From the NCBI RefSeq assembly GCF_050875635.1, contig NZ_JBPAOH010000024.1, positions 1 through 64,000 of the forward strand: DNA of 64,000 nucleotides, written 5' to 3'. The notes under the pieces are model-generated. The model did not search any database, was not told where the DNA came from, and saw only the letters and a list, made by a program, of their open reading frames with translations. This document shows positions 1 through 8,839 of this stretch, in pieces. The first letter of the stretch is position 1; every line of letters begins with the position of its first letter. The position numbers and the translations under genes were made by a program. The DNA comes from Hassallia sp050875635. Lineage in GTDB: Bacteria > Cyanobacteriota > Cyanobacteriia > Cyanobacteriales > Nostocaceae.

Positions 1-620
1 GAGAATATCGAAAATGCCATCGCATCTTATACTGCTGCTTTAACTGTCAGAACCAGAGAAGCTTTGCCTATTGATTGGGCAATGACGCAACATAATCTCG
101 CTGTTGCCTACAGCGATAGAATCAAAAAAGACAGAGCAGAGAATATCGAAAATGCCATCGCATCTTATACTGCTGCTTTAACTGTCTACACCAAGGAAGC
201 TTTGCCTATTGATTGGGCAGCAACGCAAAATAATCTCGCAAATGCCTACAGGGAGAGAATCAAAGGAGACAAGGCAGAGAATATCGAAAAGGCGATCCCT
301 GCTTTTACTGCTGCTTTAACTGTCAGAACCAGAGAAGCTTTGCCTATTGATTGGGCAAGGACGCAAAATAATCTCGCACTTGCCTACAGCGATAGAATCA
401 AAGGAGACAAGGCAGAGAATATCGAAAATGCCATCGCTGCTTTTACTGCTGCTTTAACTGTCTTCACCAGGGAAGCTTTGCCTATTGATTGGGCAATGAC
501 GCAACATAATCTCGCAACTGCCTACAGCGAGAGAATCAAAGGAGACAAGGCAGAGAATATCGAAAATGTGATCGCTGCTTCTACTGCTTCTTTAACTGTC
601 TTCACCAGAGAAGCTTTGCC
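1..620 (+). repeat. 138-bp in-frame tandem repeats coding for TPR units
   Basis: Units start at 1, 139, 277, 415 and 553 with a period of exactly 138 bp (46 codons). The first four are nearly identical at DNA level and the fifth decays after about 65 bp. The near-identity suggests recent homogenisation or expansion. The array probably continues left of the window. Confidence 0.93.
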
Positions 621-2337
621 TCAAAACCATGCACAATCTTTGTGGGGACTGGGAATTGCTTACCAAAACAGTAACCAGTTTACCTCAGCTTACGATCAGT
701 TTAAATCTGCCATTGACACAGTAGAATCTTTACGGTCAGAAATCGTTTCTGGGGAGGAAAGCAAACGCAAGCAAGCGGAATTCTTTAACCAAGTTTATAG
801 CCGCATGGTGGAAGTTTGCCTGGAATTAGCTAATATTACCGAAGCGATTGAATATGTTGAACGTAGTAAAACCCGCAGTTTAGTTGAACAAATCCTCGAA
901 CGTGACTCTAAAACCATCTTCCCTCCAGAAGTATTCACTCAATTAGAAAAATACAGGGATGAAATAGCCGTAGGACAATATCAAATCCAAAATGGCAAAG
1001 CAGAAAATCCCCAAGACCTAGCACAACATCTCCAACAGTTACGACAGCAGCGTAATGAATTGCAAAACCAATACTTACCTGTTTGTTATGGTTTCAAATT
1101 TGACTCCTTCCAAGGTTCTTTGGATGAGCATACAGCCATTATCGAGTGGTATATTCTCAACGATAAAATTATGGTGTTTATTATCACAAAACAAGGAGAG
1201 GTAACAGTTGACCAATCCCAACCAGAAGACCTAGAAGCTTTGGTAAATTGGATAAATCAATATTTACAGAACTACTACGAGCAAAAAGACCAATGGCTGA
1301 ATAACTTAGGGGAAAAACTCAAAGAATTAGCTTCGATTCTGCACATTGATGAAATATTAACCCAGATACCAAAGCACTGCGATCAACTCATCCTAATTCC
1401 CCATCAATTCCTGCATTTATTCCCCCTTCATGCAATTCCAATCAATCAAAATTCTGAAAATTCGTCTTGTCTTCTGGATTTATTTGCTGGTGGTGTTAGC
1501 TATGCACCCAGTTGTCAACTACTGCAACAGGTACAACAGCGCAAACGTCCTGATTTTCAATCTCTATTTGCAATTCAAAACCCCACAGAAGACCTGAATT
1601 ACACCGATTTAGAAGTACAAGTTATTCAACGCTACTTTAATACTTCCAACGTTCTGAAAAAAACAGCAGCGACACTCACAGCAATTAATAATTCTGACTT
1701 AAATACTTATCACTGCGCCCACTTTAGCTGTCACGGATATTTTAACTTAATAAATCCTGGTAAATCAGCCCTAATTTTGGCAAATGCACCCGTAGCTGAC
1801 ACACTTCCACAACCAAATACAGAACGTTATCTGAATTTACGGGCAGGGGAAACCCACGATTTAGACAAATGTCTTACCCTAGATAAAATCTTCACTCTCA
1901 AATTAGAAAAATGTCGCCTCGTCACCCTTTCCGCGTGCGAAACTGGATTGATTGATTATACAAATACCAGTGATGAATACATTGGTTTACCTAGCGGTTT
2001 TCTATTAGCTGGGAGTCAAGCTGTAGTTAGTAGTTTGTGGACTGTCAGCGATTTATCTACATCGTTTTTGATGATGAAATTTTATGAAAATCTGCAAACA
2101 ATAAATAGTGTCTCTTTAGCACTCAATCAAGCACAGCAGTGGTTGCGAAATTTAACAACAGAAGAATTTGAAGCACTATTAGTTAAATATCAGCCGCAAA
2201 TCGAAGAAATCTTTGCTCAACTCCCAGAAGAAAAGCGTCCAGTTGCAAAAGCGATATTAAAAAGAACCTGCAAGCGTAAACCTCACCCTTTTGCAGCACC
2301 ATTTTACTGGGCAGGATTTACAGCTACAGGGCTTTAG
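1..2337 (+). CDS. TPR-CHAT domain protein, 5' end outside the window
   Basis: The frame is open from base 1, so the start lies upstream; the in-frame TTG at 64 is not a credible start. The visible part has near-identical 46-residue TPR units (visible residues 1 to about 205), a helical linker, and a C-terminal CHAT domain (about 330-778). CHAT is a caspase-like peptidase fold. The expected His lies in a HFSCHG motif (H578 of the visible part) and the Cys in LSACETG (C646), so the catalytic dyad is intact. The closing motif FAAPFYWAGFTATG is typical of CHAT ends. Related cyanobacterial proteins include HetF-like proteases and stand-alone TPR-CHAT proteins of unknown target. It overlaps by 4 bp, tail to tail, with the next gene on the minus strand. 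Family call is firm; substrate unknown. Confidence 0.93.
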   Translation, partial: ENIENAIASYTAALTVRTREALPIDWAMTQHNLAVAYSDRIKKDRAENIENAIASYTAALTVYTKEALPIDWAATQNNLANAYRERIKGDKAENIEKAIPAFTAALTVRTREALPIDWARTQNNLALAYSDRIKGDKAENIENAIAAFTAALTVFTREALPIDWAMTQHNLATAYSERIKGDKAENIENVIAASTASLTVFTREALPQNHAQSLWGLGIAYQNSNQFTSAYDQFKSAIDTVESLRSEIVSGEESKRKQAEFFNQVYSRMVEVCLELANITEAIEYVERSKTRSLVEQILERDSKTIFPPEVFTQLEKYRDEIAVGQYQIQNGKAENPQDLAQHLQQLRQQRNELQNQYLPVCYGFKFDSFQGSLDEHTAIIEWYILNDKIMVFIITKQGEVTVDQSQPEDLEALVNWINQYLQNYYEQKDQWLNNLGEKLKELASILHIDEILTQIPKHCDQLILIPHQFLHLFPLHAIPINQNSENSSCLLDLFAGGVSYAPSCQLLQQVQQRKRPDFQSLFAIQNPTEDLNYTDLEVQVIQRYFNTSNVLKKTAATLTAINNSDLNTYHCAHFSCHGYFNLINPGKSALILANAPVADTLPQPNTERYLNLRAGETHDLDKCLTLDKIFTLKLEKCRLVTLSACETGLIDYTNTSDEYIGLPSGFLLAGSQAVVSSLWTVSDLSTSFLMMKFYENLQTINSVSLALNQAQQWLRNLTTEEFEALLVKYQPQIEEIFAQLPEEKRPVAKAILKRTCKRKPHPFAAPFYWAGFTATGL

Positions 2338-2714
2338 GATTCAGGTTTGGCAGCTTTACAAAACTGCTTCACACCGATTTTGGCAACATAAATTACCACT
2401 GGAGTTGCTAGGGCTACGGGAATATTACCACTTGCCGCGAGGGTGGCGATCGCAGCTGTCAATACTCCCGTCATCAAGTCGTCAAATTCTTCCTGACAGA
2501 TGATTTTGCTGAGTTTTTGGGCTAATTTCTCTAAATAATTTGAATCTCCCCTCAAGCTAACTTCTGCGTCGGTTGTCTCAACAGCAATTAACTGTGCTGC
2601 TGCTTCCAAATTTCCCTGACACTCTTCTATGGCATCCAAAGCAGCTAAAGCCTCTGGACTATCCGCTAACTGGCTGCGAAACTGATTAATTTCCTCTGGT
2701 GTAACGGTAATCAT
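2334..2714 (-). CDS. small conserved alpha-helical protein of unknown function
   Basis: This 126-residue protein starts with ATG at 2714. The N-terminal half is acidic and helical (PEEINQFRSQLADSPEAL). The C-terminal half is a hydrophobic, Ala-rich stretch (about residues 80-112, AAIATLAASGNIPVALATPVVIYVAKIG) that could be one or two membrane or amphipathic helices. It converges on the TPR-CHAT gene with stop codons overlapping by 4 bp. I do not recognise a named family. A working partnership with the CHAT protein is possible but is inferred only from adjacency. Confidence 0.7.
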   Translation of the reverse strand: MITVTPEEINQFRSQLADSPEALAALDAIEECQGNLEAAAQLIAVETTDAEVSLRGDSNYLEKLAQKLSKIICQEEFDDLMTGVLTAAIATLAASGNIPVALATPVVIYVAKIGVKQFCKAAKPES

Positions 2715-3139
2715 TTAATAATTTTAACCAGTAAGTACCCGAAGTATTCAGCAATTATACATCTAATGTCTAATCTAGAGATGTGGCGATGTCTACGACG
2801 GGCACTCTGTGCGATCGCCAAAGGCGGGTGCTACCGCACCATCGCGCAAATTTTTTGGACAACCAGAAAAATTCACCTGGAGATGCCGATTAATTTAACG
2901 CCTTTTTCTGGTATGATTACTAGCCCTTCTGTTGCTTTGCCATTTCCGCAAACAGCATCCTACATCTATGACAGCACCCATCCTCCCACAGCGCAGGCAT
3001 TTTGATTTGTCGTTTGTAGTCGGTGTAATGGTTGGATTTAGCGAGTTGGAAAAATTAGATGAATGCACCTCATTTTTACCTGATTAACAGTTTTTTACTT
3101 ATACGTTATTGTGGATATATTAAGAGCTTGAAAAATTAA
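2715..3139. other. intergenic region with a GC-rich HIP1-containing repeat
   Basis: Bases about 2784-2850 form a G/C-rich stretch with HIP1 (GCGATCGC) and the GGCGATGTCTACGACGGGC type of interspersed repeat seen in many cyanobacteria. An open frame here (2766-3005) is composed largely of this repeat and has no protein-like character. No other feature is visible, apart from an AT-rich stretch before the DUF29 gene that may hold its promoter. Confidence 0.5.
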
Positions 3140-3598
3140 ATGACAGCACCTCAACCAACAGTCTTTACATCAAAGCTTTACGACCAAGATTTTTATCTGT
3201 GGATAGAAACGACTGCTAGACAGTTAAAAGAAGGTAAATTTGCTGAAGTTGATTTAGCAAATTTGATTGAAGAAATCGAAAGTATGGGGAGAAGTGAAAA
3301 AAGAGCTTTAGAAAGCAACTTAGTAGTTTTATTAATGCACCTCCTGAAATACAAATATCAGTCAGAAAAACGCACTAATAGTTGGCTTTCTACTATCTTT
3401 GAACATCGACGCAGATTAAATAAAAATTTGCAAGATAGCCCAAGTTTGAAAAAGTACTTCGCTGAAAACTTTATGGAATGTTATCAAGATGCACGTCAGC
3501 TAGCGGCTTTAGAAACTGGGTTAACCCTTGATACTTTTCCTGTAGAGCCTTTTTTGACTGCGGATGAATGTTTGAATCAAGAGTTTTTACCTAATTAA
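3140..3598 (+). CDS. DUF29 family protein
   Basis: The 152-residue protein has the DUF29 pattern: an N-terminal LYDQDFYLWIE motif, then LIEEIESMGRSEKRALESNL, a helical LLMHLLKYKYQ segment, and the C-terminal DTFP...CPF-type ending (here DTFPVEPFLTADECL). DUF29 proteins are small, helical, very numerous in cyanobacteria, and have no established biochemical role. The gene stands alone with its own upstream gap. ATG at 3140 is the only sensible start. Confidence 0.9.
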   Translation: MTAPQPTVFTSKLYDQDFYLWIETTARQLKEGKFAEVDLANLIEEIESMGRSEKRALESNLVVLLMHLLKYKYQSEKRTNSWLSTIFEHRRRLNKNLQDSPSLKKYFAENFMECYQDARQLAALETGLTLDTFPVEPFLTADECLNQEFLPN

Positions 3599-3706
3599 TT
3601 TAATTAGGACTGACGCAAAATTGTCAGAAAAACTCGTTGTTTGTAACTCATGTGATAGAAAAGCGATAATAAAGCAAGTTATGACTTTTAGAGAAAGGAA
3701 TTAACA

Positions 3707-4072
3707 ATGACAGAAGCTAAAAACGTCCTTGGTGGAGAACTTGAGTCTTGCTGCACTTCCCCGATGACTGGATATTACCGCGACGGATATTGCCGCACAG
3801 GTGGTCAAGATTTTGGCGTACACGTTGTTTGCGCTGAGGTAACAGCCGAATTTTTAGAGTTTACCAAGTCCCGGGGCAACGATTTGAGTACCCCACATCC
3901 AGAAAATCAATTTCCTGGTTTGAAACCAGGCGATCGCTGGTGTTTATGTGCTTCTCGTTGGCAAGAAGCTGAAGAAGCTGGGGTTGCTCCACCAGTTATA
4001 CTATCAGCAACTCATGCTAGAGCTTTAGAAGTCGTTTCCCTAGACGATTTGAAAAAAAACGCCCATCAGTAG
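3707..4072 (+). CDS. DUF2237 family protein
   Basis: The 121-residue protein begins NVLGGELESCCTSPMTGYYRDG and contains GQDFGVHVVCAEVT, STPHPENQFPGLKPGDRWCLC and VILSATHARALE, the hallmark blocks of DUF2237. The family is widespread in bacteria and algae, with conserved Cys and His residues that might bind a metal (inference). A Shine-Dalgarno-like AAGGA lies 9-10 bases before ATG 3707. Nothing in the neighbourhood shows the function. Confidence 0.92.
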   Translation: MTEAKNVLGGELESCCTSPMTGYYRDGYCRTGGQDFGVHVVCAEVTAEFLEFTKSRGNDLSTPHPENQFPGLKPGDRWCLCASRWQEAEEAGVAPPVILSATHARALEVVSLDDLKKNAHQ

Positions 4073-4151
4073 TAACGCAATTTATTGCGTTATTCCTTGA
4101 GCGATCGCCCACTTAGTATATTCACCAAATCTAAAACCTCATGCCTAAGCT

Positions 4152-4394
4152 ATGTCCACAGAATTCGCCATTAATAGTAAAGTCCGAGTTGTAGCACTAC
4201 CGCCCTACGTAAAAACCGCTGACCCCATGCCCATGCTGCGCCCCCCCGATGTCATTCACATAGGCGAAGAAGGGACAGTCATTGACCGTCGTCCCGGAGG
4301 ATATTGGGGTATCCGTTTTGCTAAGGGAACCTTTCTCCTCGATAGCCAATACATCGAAAGCACAGACACCCCAGATATATCTCACAAAGAGTGA
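4152..4394 (+). CDS. sipA: regulatory protein SipA (DUF3148)
   Basis: The 80-residue protein matches the SipA/DUF3148 family: KVRVVALPPYVKTADPMPMLRP, IGEEGTVIDRRPGGYWGIRF, then KGTFLLDSQYIE. SipA is a small SH3-like beta-barrel that binds the cyanobacterial histidine kinase NblS (Hik33) and modulates high-light and stress signalling; this role is known from Synechococcus. The family is essentially confined to cyanobacteria, which supports the taxonomic call. It precedes a peroxiredoxin gene by 56 bp on the same strand, so co-transcription in a stress context is possible. Confidence 0.9.
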   Translation: MSTEFAINSKVRVVALPPYVKTADPMPMLRPPDVIHIGEEGTVIDRRPGGYWGIRFAKGTFLLDSQYIESTDTPDISHKE

Positions 4395-4450
4395 GAATAG
4401 CAGTCACCAAAAATTGTAAACTTATGTAAAGTTATAATTTTGGTCTGCAC

Positions 4451-5002
4451 ATGATTTCTCGTCGCACTTTTTTGAGTATATTATTTGCCAGCTGCTTTGC
4501 TGTCATTACTTGGTTGAATTTTACCCCTACTGCGAATGCTTTAGGAGGTAAACTCCCAGCAATTAATCAACCCGCACCTTTATTTACCTTGCCAACCAAC
4601 ACTGGCAATGGTGAAATTTCTCTGTCTGACTTGCGTGGTAAGTGGACAGTTCTCTACTTTTATCCCAAAGACTTCACCTCTGGTTGCACCATCGAAGCGC
4701 GTCGTTTTCAGCAAGACTTACCCAAATACGTGGAAAAAAACGCGCAAATTATCGGTGTCAGTGCTGATGACGTTAATTCACACGCCGAGTTTTGTGATTC
4801 AGAAGGGTTAAAATTTCCCTTACTGGCTGATACCACCGGATCGGTCAGTAAAGCTTACGGTTCTTGGATTGGCTTTGTCTCGATGCGCCACAGCTTTATC
4901 ATCGATCCAAACGGCATCCTCCGCGAGACTTTTGTCAAAGTCAATCCAAGCATTCACAGTACAGAAGTTCTCGCAAAACTCGAACAACTGCAATCGTCTT
5001 AG
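4451..5002 (+). CDS. exported peroxiredoxin of the BCP/PrxQ type
   Basis: The 183-residue protein opens with a twin-arginine-like signal (SRRTFLS, then a hydrophobic stretch to about residue 30, TANALG), so it probably acts in the lumen or periplasm. The thioredoxin-like core has the peroxidatic Cys79 in YPKDFTSGCTIEA. Classical PrxQ has a resolving Cys five residues later (TxEACxF), but here that position is Arg (EARRF). The only other core Cys is C115 (AEFCDSEG). It may therefore work as a 1-Cys enzyme or use C115 as resolving residue; that part is inference. It reduces peroxides using thiol donors. Confidence 0.9.
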   Translation: MISRRTFLSILFASCFAVITWLNFTPTANALGGKLPAINQPAPLFTLPTNTGNGEISLSDLRGKWTVLYFYPKDFTSGCTIEARRFQQDLPKYVEKNAQIIGVSADDVNSHAEFCDSEGLKFPLLADTTGSVSKAYGSWIGFVSMRHSFIIDPNGILRETFVKVNPSIHSTEVLAKLEQLQSS

Positions 5003-5148
5003 GGAATAGGTAATAGGGAATAGGGAATAGGTAATAGGTAATACAAAGAAATTGTCCCCCTTGTCCCCCTTGTCCCCCTTGTCCCCCTTGTCCCCCTTGT
5101 CTCCTTATCCCCCCACTCCCCACTCAAGAGCACTGATTCGCTACGCTA
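5003..5148. repeat. short tandem repeats: TAGGGAA-type and 9-bp TTGTCCCCC units
   Basis: After the peroxiredoxin stop, GGGAATAGGTAATA-type repeats run to about 5042. Then come five perfect TTGTCCCCC copies at 5052-5096 and one decayed copy. Such short repeats are common between cyanobacterial genes. The units are too short and lack spacers, so this is not a CRISPR. Confidence 0.9.
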
Positions 5149-5178
5149 TTGATATCCTGGTTTATTCAAGCAGGTGCT

Positions 5179-5655
5179 ATGGATTTTCAACGCAAAACTA
5201 CAGGCGAAAGTGCGACAAATAATATAGAATTTGCTCAAGCAACTACTCGTAAGCCACTGGAATTGCTGCGGGATACTGAAGCTTTGCTACGTCGCCCTAC
5301 CGTAGCAACACTGATGCCGATTTTGCCGCCAAAGTTGGGAAATAGATTGCAAGAACTGCAAGAAATAGCAGAAGATTCGCTGACAGATTTGGCGTTGATT
5401 GATCTGGAGAAAATTAGCGATTGGGAAATGCGATCGCCACGAATTCACGTTGGTTTAAGCTTTATTGGCTTTGGGGCGCTGATGATTGTTGTGTTGCTGT
5501 TATACTTAAACACGCTGCACCCAGAACTCAGTACAATTGAGCAGATTCGCCAATACTGGTATCAATATGTTTGGTTTGTCAATTTAGGCGTAGCGGGGAT
5601 GTTTATGCTCGGTCGAGAAGCGATGCGTCCTTTGAAAATAAAGAGTAGGGAGTAG
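5179..5655 (+). CDS. two-TM membrane protein of unknown function
   Basis: I place the start at ATG 5179 (MDFQRKTTGESA) rather than the in-frame TTG at 5149. The 158-residue protein has a soluble N-terminal half with a helical segment (LELLRDTEALLRRP, LQELQEIAEDSL). Two membrane helices follow, at about residues 92-112 (FIGFGALMIVVLLLYL) and 133-150 (YVWFVNLGVAGMFMLG), and it ends with a basic tail. It looks like a conserved cyanobacterial membrane protein but I cannot name the family. It is followed by 115 bp of AT-rich spacer before the ppk2-type gene. Confidence 0.7.
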   Translation: MDFQRKTTGESATNNIEFAQATTRKPLELLRDTEALLRRPTVATLMPILPPKLGNRLQELQEIAEDSLTDLALIDLEKISDWEMRSPRIHVGLSFIGFGALMIVVLLLYLNTLHPELSTIEQIRQYWYQYVWFVNLGVAGMFMLGREAMRPLKIKSRE

Positions 5656-5770
5656 GGAGTAGGGGGGAATTAAAGAAAAATTAATTTTTTTGAGGTATTA
5701 TTTTTAAATTGTAATTAAAGTGAAGCAATCAAAATAGTATCTTGGTATTGGAATTTGAAATTTATTACTT

Positions 5771-6640
5771 ATGAATCATGACGCTTTTATAGTTCGACCT
5801 GGAGCAAAGATTTCTTTGCAAAAAGACTACAACCCAGCTTATAAGGATGATTACCAAAATAAAGCTGAGGCAGAAATAAAATTGCAGACAGACGTTGAAA
5901 GATTAGCAGAATACCAAAATATTCTTTATGCTCAAAACACTTATGCGTTGCTGGTTATCTTTCAAGCAATGGATGCGGCTGGGAAAGATAGCACTATCAA
6001 ACATGTGATGTCTGGTGTTAATCCCCAAGGATGTCAAGTATTCAGTTTCAAACAACCGAGTGCGGAAGAACTTGACCACGATTATCTCTGGCGCAGTATG
6101 AAAGCTTTGCCAGAACGGGGTCGAGTTGGGATATTCAACCGCTCATATTATGAGGAAACTTTAGTAGTTCGCGTGCATCCAGAACTGCTGAAAAAGCAAC
6201 AACTTCCCTACATTCCTGAGGATAATCGAATTTGGCAGCAGCGCTTTGAGGAAATCAATAATTTTGAAAAATATTTGGTAAATAATGGAATAATCATCTT
6301 AAAGTTTTTTCTGAATGTTTCTAAATCAGAACAGAAAAAACGCTTTTTAGCACGCATCGAAACGCCTGAAAAAAATTGGAAGTTTTCTGCCAGCGATGTG
6401 GTTGAAAGAGCATTTTGGGATGATTACATGCAAGCTTACGAAGATATTTTTAATCATACCAGTACTGAATCAGCACCTTGGTATATTATTCCTGCCGATC
6501 GCAAATGGTTTACACGTCTAGTAGTTGCCGACATCATCTGTAGCAAATTAAAAGAACTTAATCTGAGATATCCCACCGTAAGTGAAGAACATCACCGGCA
6601 ACTTCTCAAGGCAAAGCAATTATTAGAAAATGAGGATTGA
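5771..6640 (+). CDS. polyphosphate kinase 2 family protein
   Basis: This 289-residue protein has the PPK2 fold signatures. The Walker A motif is in FQAMDAAGKDSTIKHV (about residues 65-80), followed by the PPK2-specific GVNPQGCQVFSFK and the Walker B region RGRVGIFNRSYYEE. A lid region with RIETPEKNWKFS follows, then DDYMQAYEDIF and WYIIPADRKWFTRL. PPK2 enzymes transfer phosphate between polyphosphate and (d)NDP or NMP. The single-domain length fits class I or class III; I cannot separate them or say whether AMP or ADP is preferred. It is a stand-alone gene. Confidence 0.93.
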   Translation: MNHDAFIVRPGAKISLQKDYNPAYKDDYQNKAEAEIKLQTDVERLAEYQNILYAQNTYALLVIFQAMDAAGKDSTIKHVMSGVNPQGCQVFSFKQPSAEELDHDYLWRSMKALPERGRVGIFNRSYYEETLVVRVHPELLKKQQLPYIPEDNRIWQQRFEEINNFEKYLVNNGIIILKFFLNVSKSEQKKRFLARIETPEKNWKFSASDVVERAFWDDYMQAYEDIFNHTSTESAPWYIIPADRKWFTRLVVADIICSKLKELNLRYPTVSEEHHRQLLKAKQLLENED

Positions 6641-6749
6641 GTGGAAATGGGGCATGGGTAATTGGGAAAAAGGTAATTGGTGAGCAGTCCGTTAGAAAGG
6701 CTCTGCCGACTTGTTCGCGCAAGGAGGTCGCAATACCAACGGGGCAAAA

Positions 6750-7001
6750 CTTGCACTCCTATTTAATTGGTACTTCCAATCATTTTACTAGCATTGGTCA
6801 GCAGTTTGACGGCGATCCACAGCAACTTTTACAGGATTATGCCGCAAGCTGCACCCACCACTGCCAACCAAAGAAGTTGATAGCATTTGGAAATCAGCCG
6901 AGAAAGACCACCCCAGTCCGAGGTTGCACTTCTCTTCGGTTCGGTTGCGATCGCCTTCTATTAAGCCCAAGGGATTTTCGGAAATTCCAGAAAAGTTGTA
7001 A
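6750..7001 (+). pseudogene. remnant of a PriCT-type primase/helicase C-terminal region
   Basis: In one frame the sequence reads SNHFTSIGQQFDGDPQQLLQ and DYAASCT (to about 6855). Shifting one base, by restoring a lost C in an ACCC run near 6853, gives PPLPTKEVDSIWKSAEKDHP and runs on to a stop at 6999-7001. Together this resembles the PriCT (primase C-terminal) helix pairs of plasmid or prophage replication proteins, where a 'PPLxxKExxxIWKSA' helix is characteristic. No start or catalytic part remains, so it is a fossil of a mobile replication gene. Confidence 0.55.
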
Positions 7002-7147
7002 GCCAGAAATATAAATATTATTCCTAAAGAAATGTCTGGGCTGTTCAACCCAACATTGAGGTTATTCAACAGCTATTATCTCTAGCTTTTTATGAGAGAC
7101 TTTACGTTATGTTTGGGCTTGGCACGCTTGACCATATTGGACACGTT

Positions 7148-7182
7148 AGCTTTATGGCTGACATCAAAGACTATAAATTACA
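7148..7182 (+). pseudogene. 35-bp relic of a PKS dehydratase domain
   Basis: These 35 bases match 18992-19026 inside the DH domain of the PKS at 34 of 35 positions (encoding SFMADIKDYKL). The upstream codons to about 7110 do not match and a stop follows at once (LQE-stop). It looks like the scar of a lost or moved PKS copy. Confidence 0.6.
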
Positions 7183-7246
7183 GGAGTAGAATTGACATCT
7201 CTGTTAATGTTTGAGACTATCTCGCTTTTCTTAATTTTTAATAATC

Positions 7247-8839
7247 ATGAGTAGAGAGCTATTTTCTAGCTTTGCGATCGCCCAAATACCCAAAATATTA
7301 ACCTTGCTTGATCGCAATCCCCACAGCCCAACTTACGGTTGTTTCGATCGCAACTTTTGGCACTACAAAATCATTGATTTTCCCAGCGGTATGGCGCAAG
7401 AATTCGTTTTGCCCCTAGCTTTGGCTTACGATACCAACGTGCCAGACAACCCGTTTTATCGCCAATCAACAATCCGAGAATGGGTAGAGGCTGGTATTCT
7501 CTACGCCGCCAAAAGCGCACACAAAGATGGTTCCTGCGATGATTATTTTCCCTACGAAAAAGCTGGGGGAGCAGCGGCTTTTTCCCTGCTAGCCTGCGTT
7601 GAAAGTTACACCCTCATCGGACTCAACAACCCGAAGATTTTAACTTTCTTGGAAAAGCGAGCTGATTGGCTAGCTCATCACCATGAAAGCGGACGGCTAA
7701 CCAACCACCAAGCCTTAATTGTACTGTGTTTGGAACTGGTTTCAAGGCTGTTGTCTACTGCTAAATGGGATGCAATTAAAGAGCAACGCTTAGAAAAGGT
7801 ATTGTCTTGGCAAAACCCCGAAGGCTGGTTTCAGGAATATGAAGGTTGCGATCCAGGTTATCACACCTTAACAATTTCCTGTCTGGCAAGGATTTATGAA
7901 TTTAGACCAACAACAAAGCTAAAAGATGCGATTACTAAAGCTGTTGACTTAGCCGCACATTTCGTTCATCCCGATGGTTCTTTTGGAGGCGAATATACCA
8001 GCCGCAACACCTACAATTTCTTCCCTCACGGTTTCGAGTTGGTTGGGAAATGGATGCCCAAAGCTTTACACATTAATGACAGTTTTATCGTCGGACTTGC
8101 TAATGGGAAAACGCCATGTTACGCTGACGACCACATTATTGGTCATCATACGTGGAATTACTTATTAGCTTGGCGAGATTTTGTCCTCGATAGACCCCCA
8201 CTACCCCCACGACCTACAGGTCGCCTTTGGTTGCAAGAAGCCCAAATTTTGATTGACCGTCGTCAAGACACCGAACTTTATTTAGCACTCAACAAAGGCG
8301 GAGTATTCAAACTCTTTCGCGGCTCGAAGCTTGTGGCTTCTGATACCCAATTCTCCCTGCAAGTAAGGGAGGGCAAAACCATTAAAAATGCAGTGGCTCA
8401 TCTGATAGATTCTTATCAAGTCCATTTGACAGATGACGAAGTTTCTATTCAGGGACAACTCGGTTGGGCTAAACAAAAGCAAATGACAAGGATAAATTTA
8501 TTATTGCTCCGAGTGGTTATGCTGAGTTTTGGGCGAATATTTCCTAACTTAATTCGCAAATTCCTGCAAAAAATGTTGATTACAGGTAAGAAAAAAGCCC
8601 CTTTCCATTTTCATCGCCAATTGCGCTGGGAAAATGGCAATTGGTACGTCATAGACCAACTGGAAGCAGAATCTTGGGAAAATGTCGTTAGCGCAGGCAT
8701 TGGCTGCGACCAAACCTCAATTTATGTAGTTATGAGCCGAACTTTCCAAATAGGTCAATTGCAACCCTGGATTGACCTTACAGAGAAAATTGAACAAATA
8801 GCCCCCGGTCAACCGTTAAAATTGGAGCGTAATCTTTAA
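7247..8839 (+). CDS. alpha/alpha-barrel (polysaccharide lyase/terpenoid-cyclase-like) protein
   Basis: This 530-residue protein is not a family I can name. The first ~310 residues form repeated helical hairpins of alpha/alpha-toroid type (SGMAQEFVLPLALAY, WQNPEGWFQEYEGCDPGYHT, HPDGSFGGEYTSRNTYNFFP), with the G-S-F-G-G-E-Y block typical of heparinase-like or GH88-like folds. The C-terminal ~200 residues look beta-rich, as in the beta-sandwich of heparinase II/III-like proteins. No signal peptide is apparent. It leads a surface-glycan-like group (SGNH hydrolase, GT-C protein, flippase-like protein, GT2), so polysaccharide modification is a reasonable inference. Start ATG 7247; no strong Shine-Dalgarno. 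Confidence 0.6.
   Translation: MSRELFSSFAIAQIPKILTLLDRNPHSPTYGCFDRNFWHYKIIDFPSGMAQEFVLPLALAYDTNVPDNPFYRQSTIREWVEAGILYAAKSAHKDGSCDDYFPYEKAGGAAAFSLLACVESYTLIGLNNPKILTFLEKRADWLAHHHESGRLTNHQALIVLCLELVSRLLSTAKWDAIKEQRLEKVLSWQNPEGWFQEYEGCDPGYHTLTISCLARIYEFRPTTKLKDAITKAVDLAAHFVHPDGSFGGEYTSRNTYNFFPHGFELVGKWMPKALHINDSFIVGLANGKTPCYADDHIIGHHTWNYLLAWRDFVLDRPPLPPRPTGRLWLQEAQILIDRRQDTELYLALNKGGVFKLFRGSKLVASDTQFSLQVREGKTIKNAVAHLIDSYQVHLTDDEVSIQGQLGWAKQKQMTRINLLLLRVVMLSFGRIFPNLIRKFLQKMLITGKKKAPFHFHRQLRWENGNWYVIDQLEAESWENVVSAGIGCDQTSIYVVMSRTFQIGQLQPWIDLTEKIEQIAPGQPLKLERNL

Noticed and set aside
2766..3005. 79-codon open frame on the plus strand
   Set aside because: It consists mostly of an interspersed GC-rich repeat with HIP1, has no protein-like composition, and lacks a ribosome site.
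5052..5096. Regular repeats that might suggest CRISPR
   Set aside because: The 9-bp units are contiguous with no spacers.
6788..7069. 93-codon open frame on the minus strand
   Set aside because: It runs opposite to the primase relic, which explains the sequence better.
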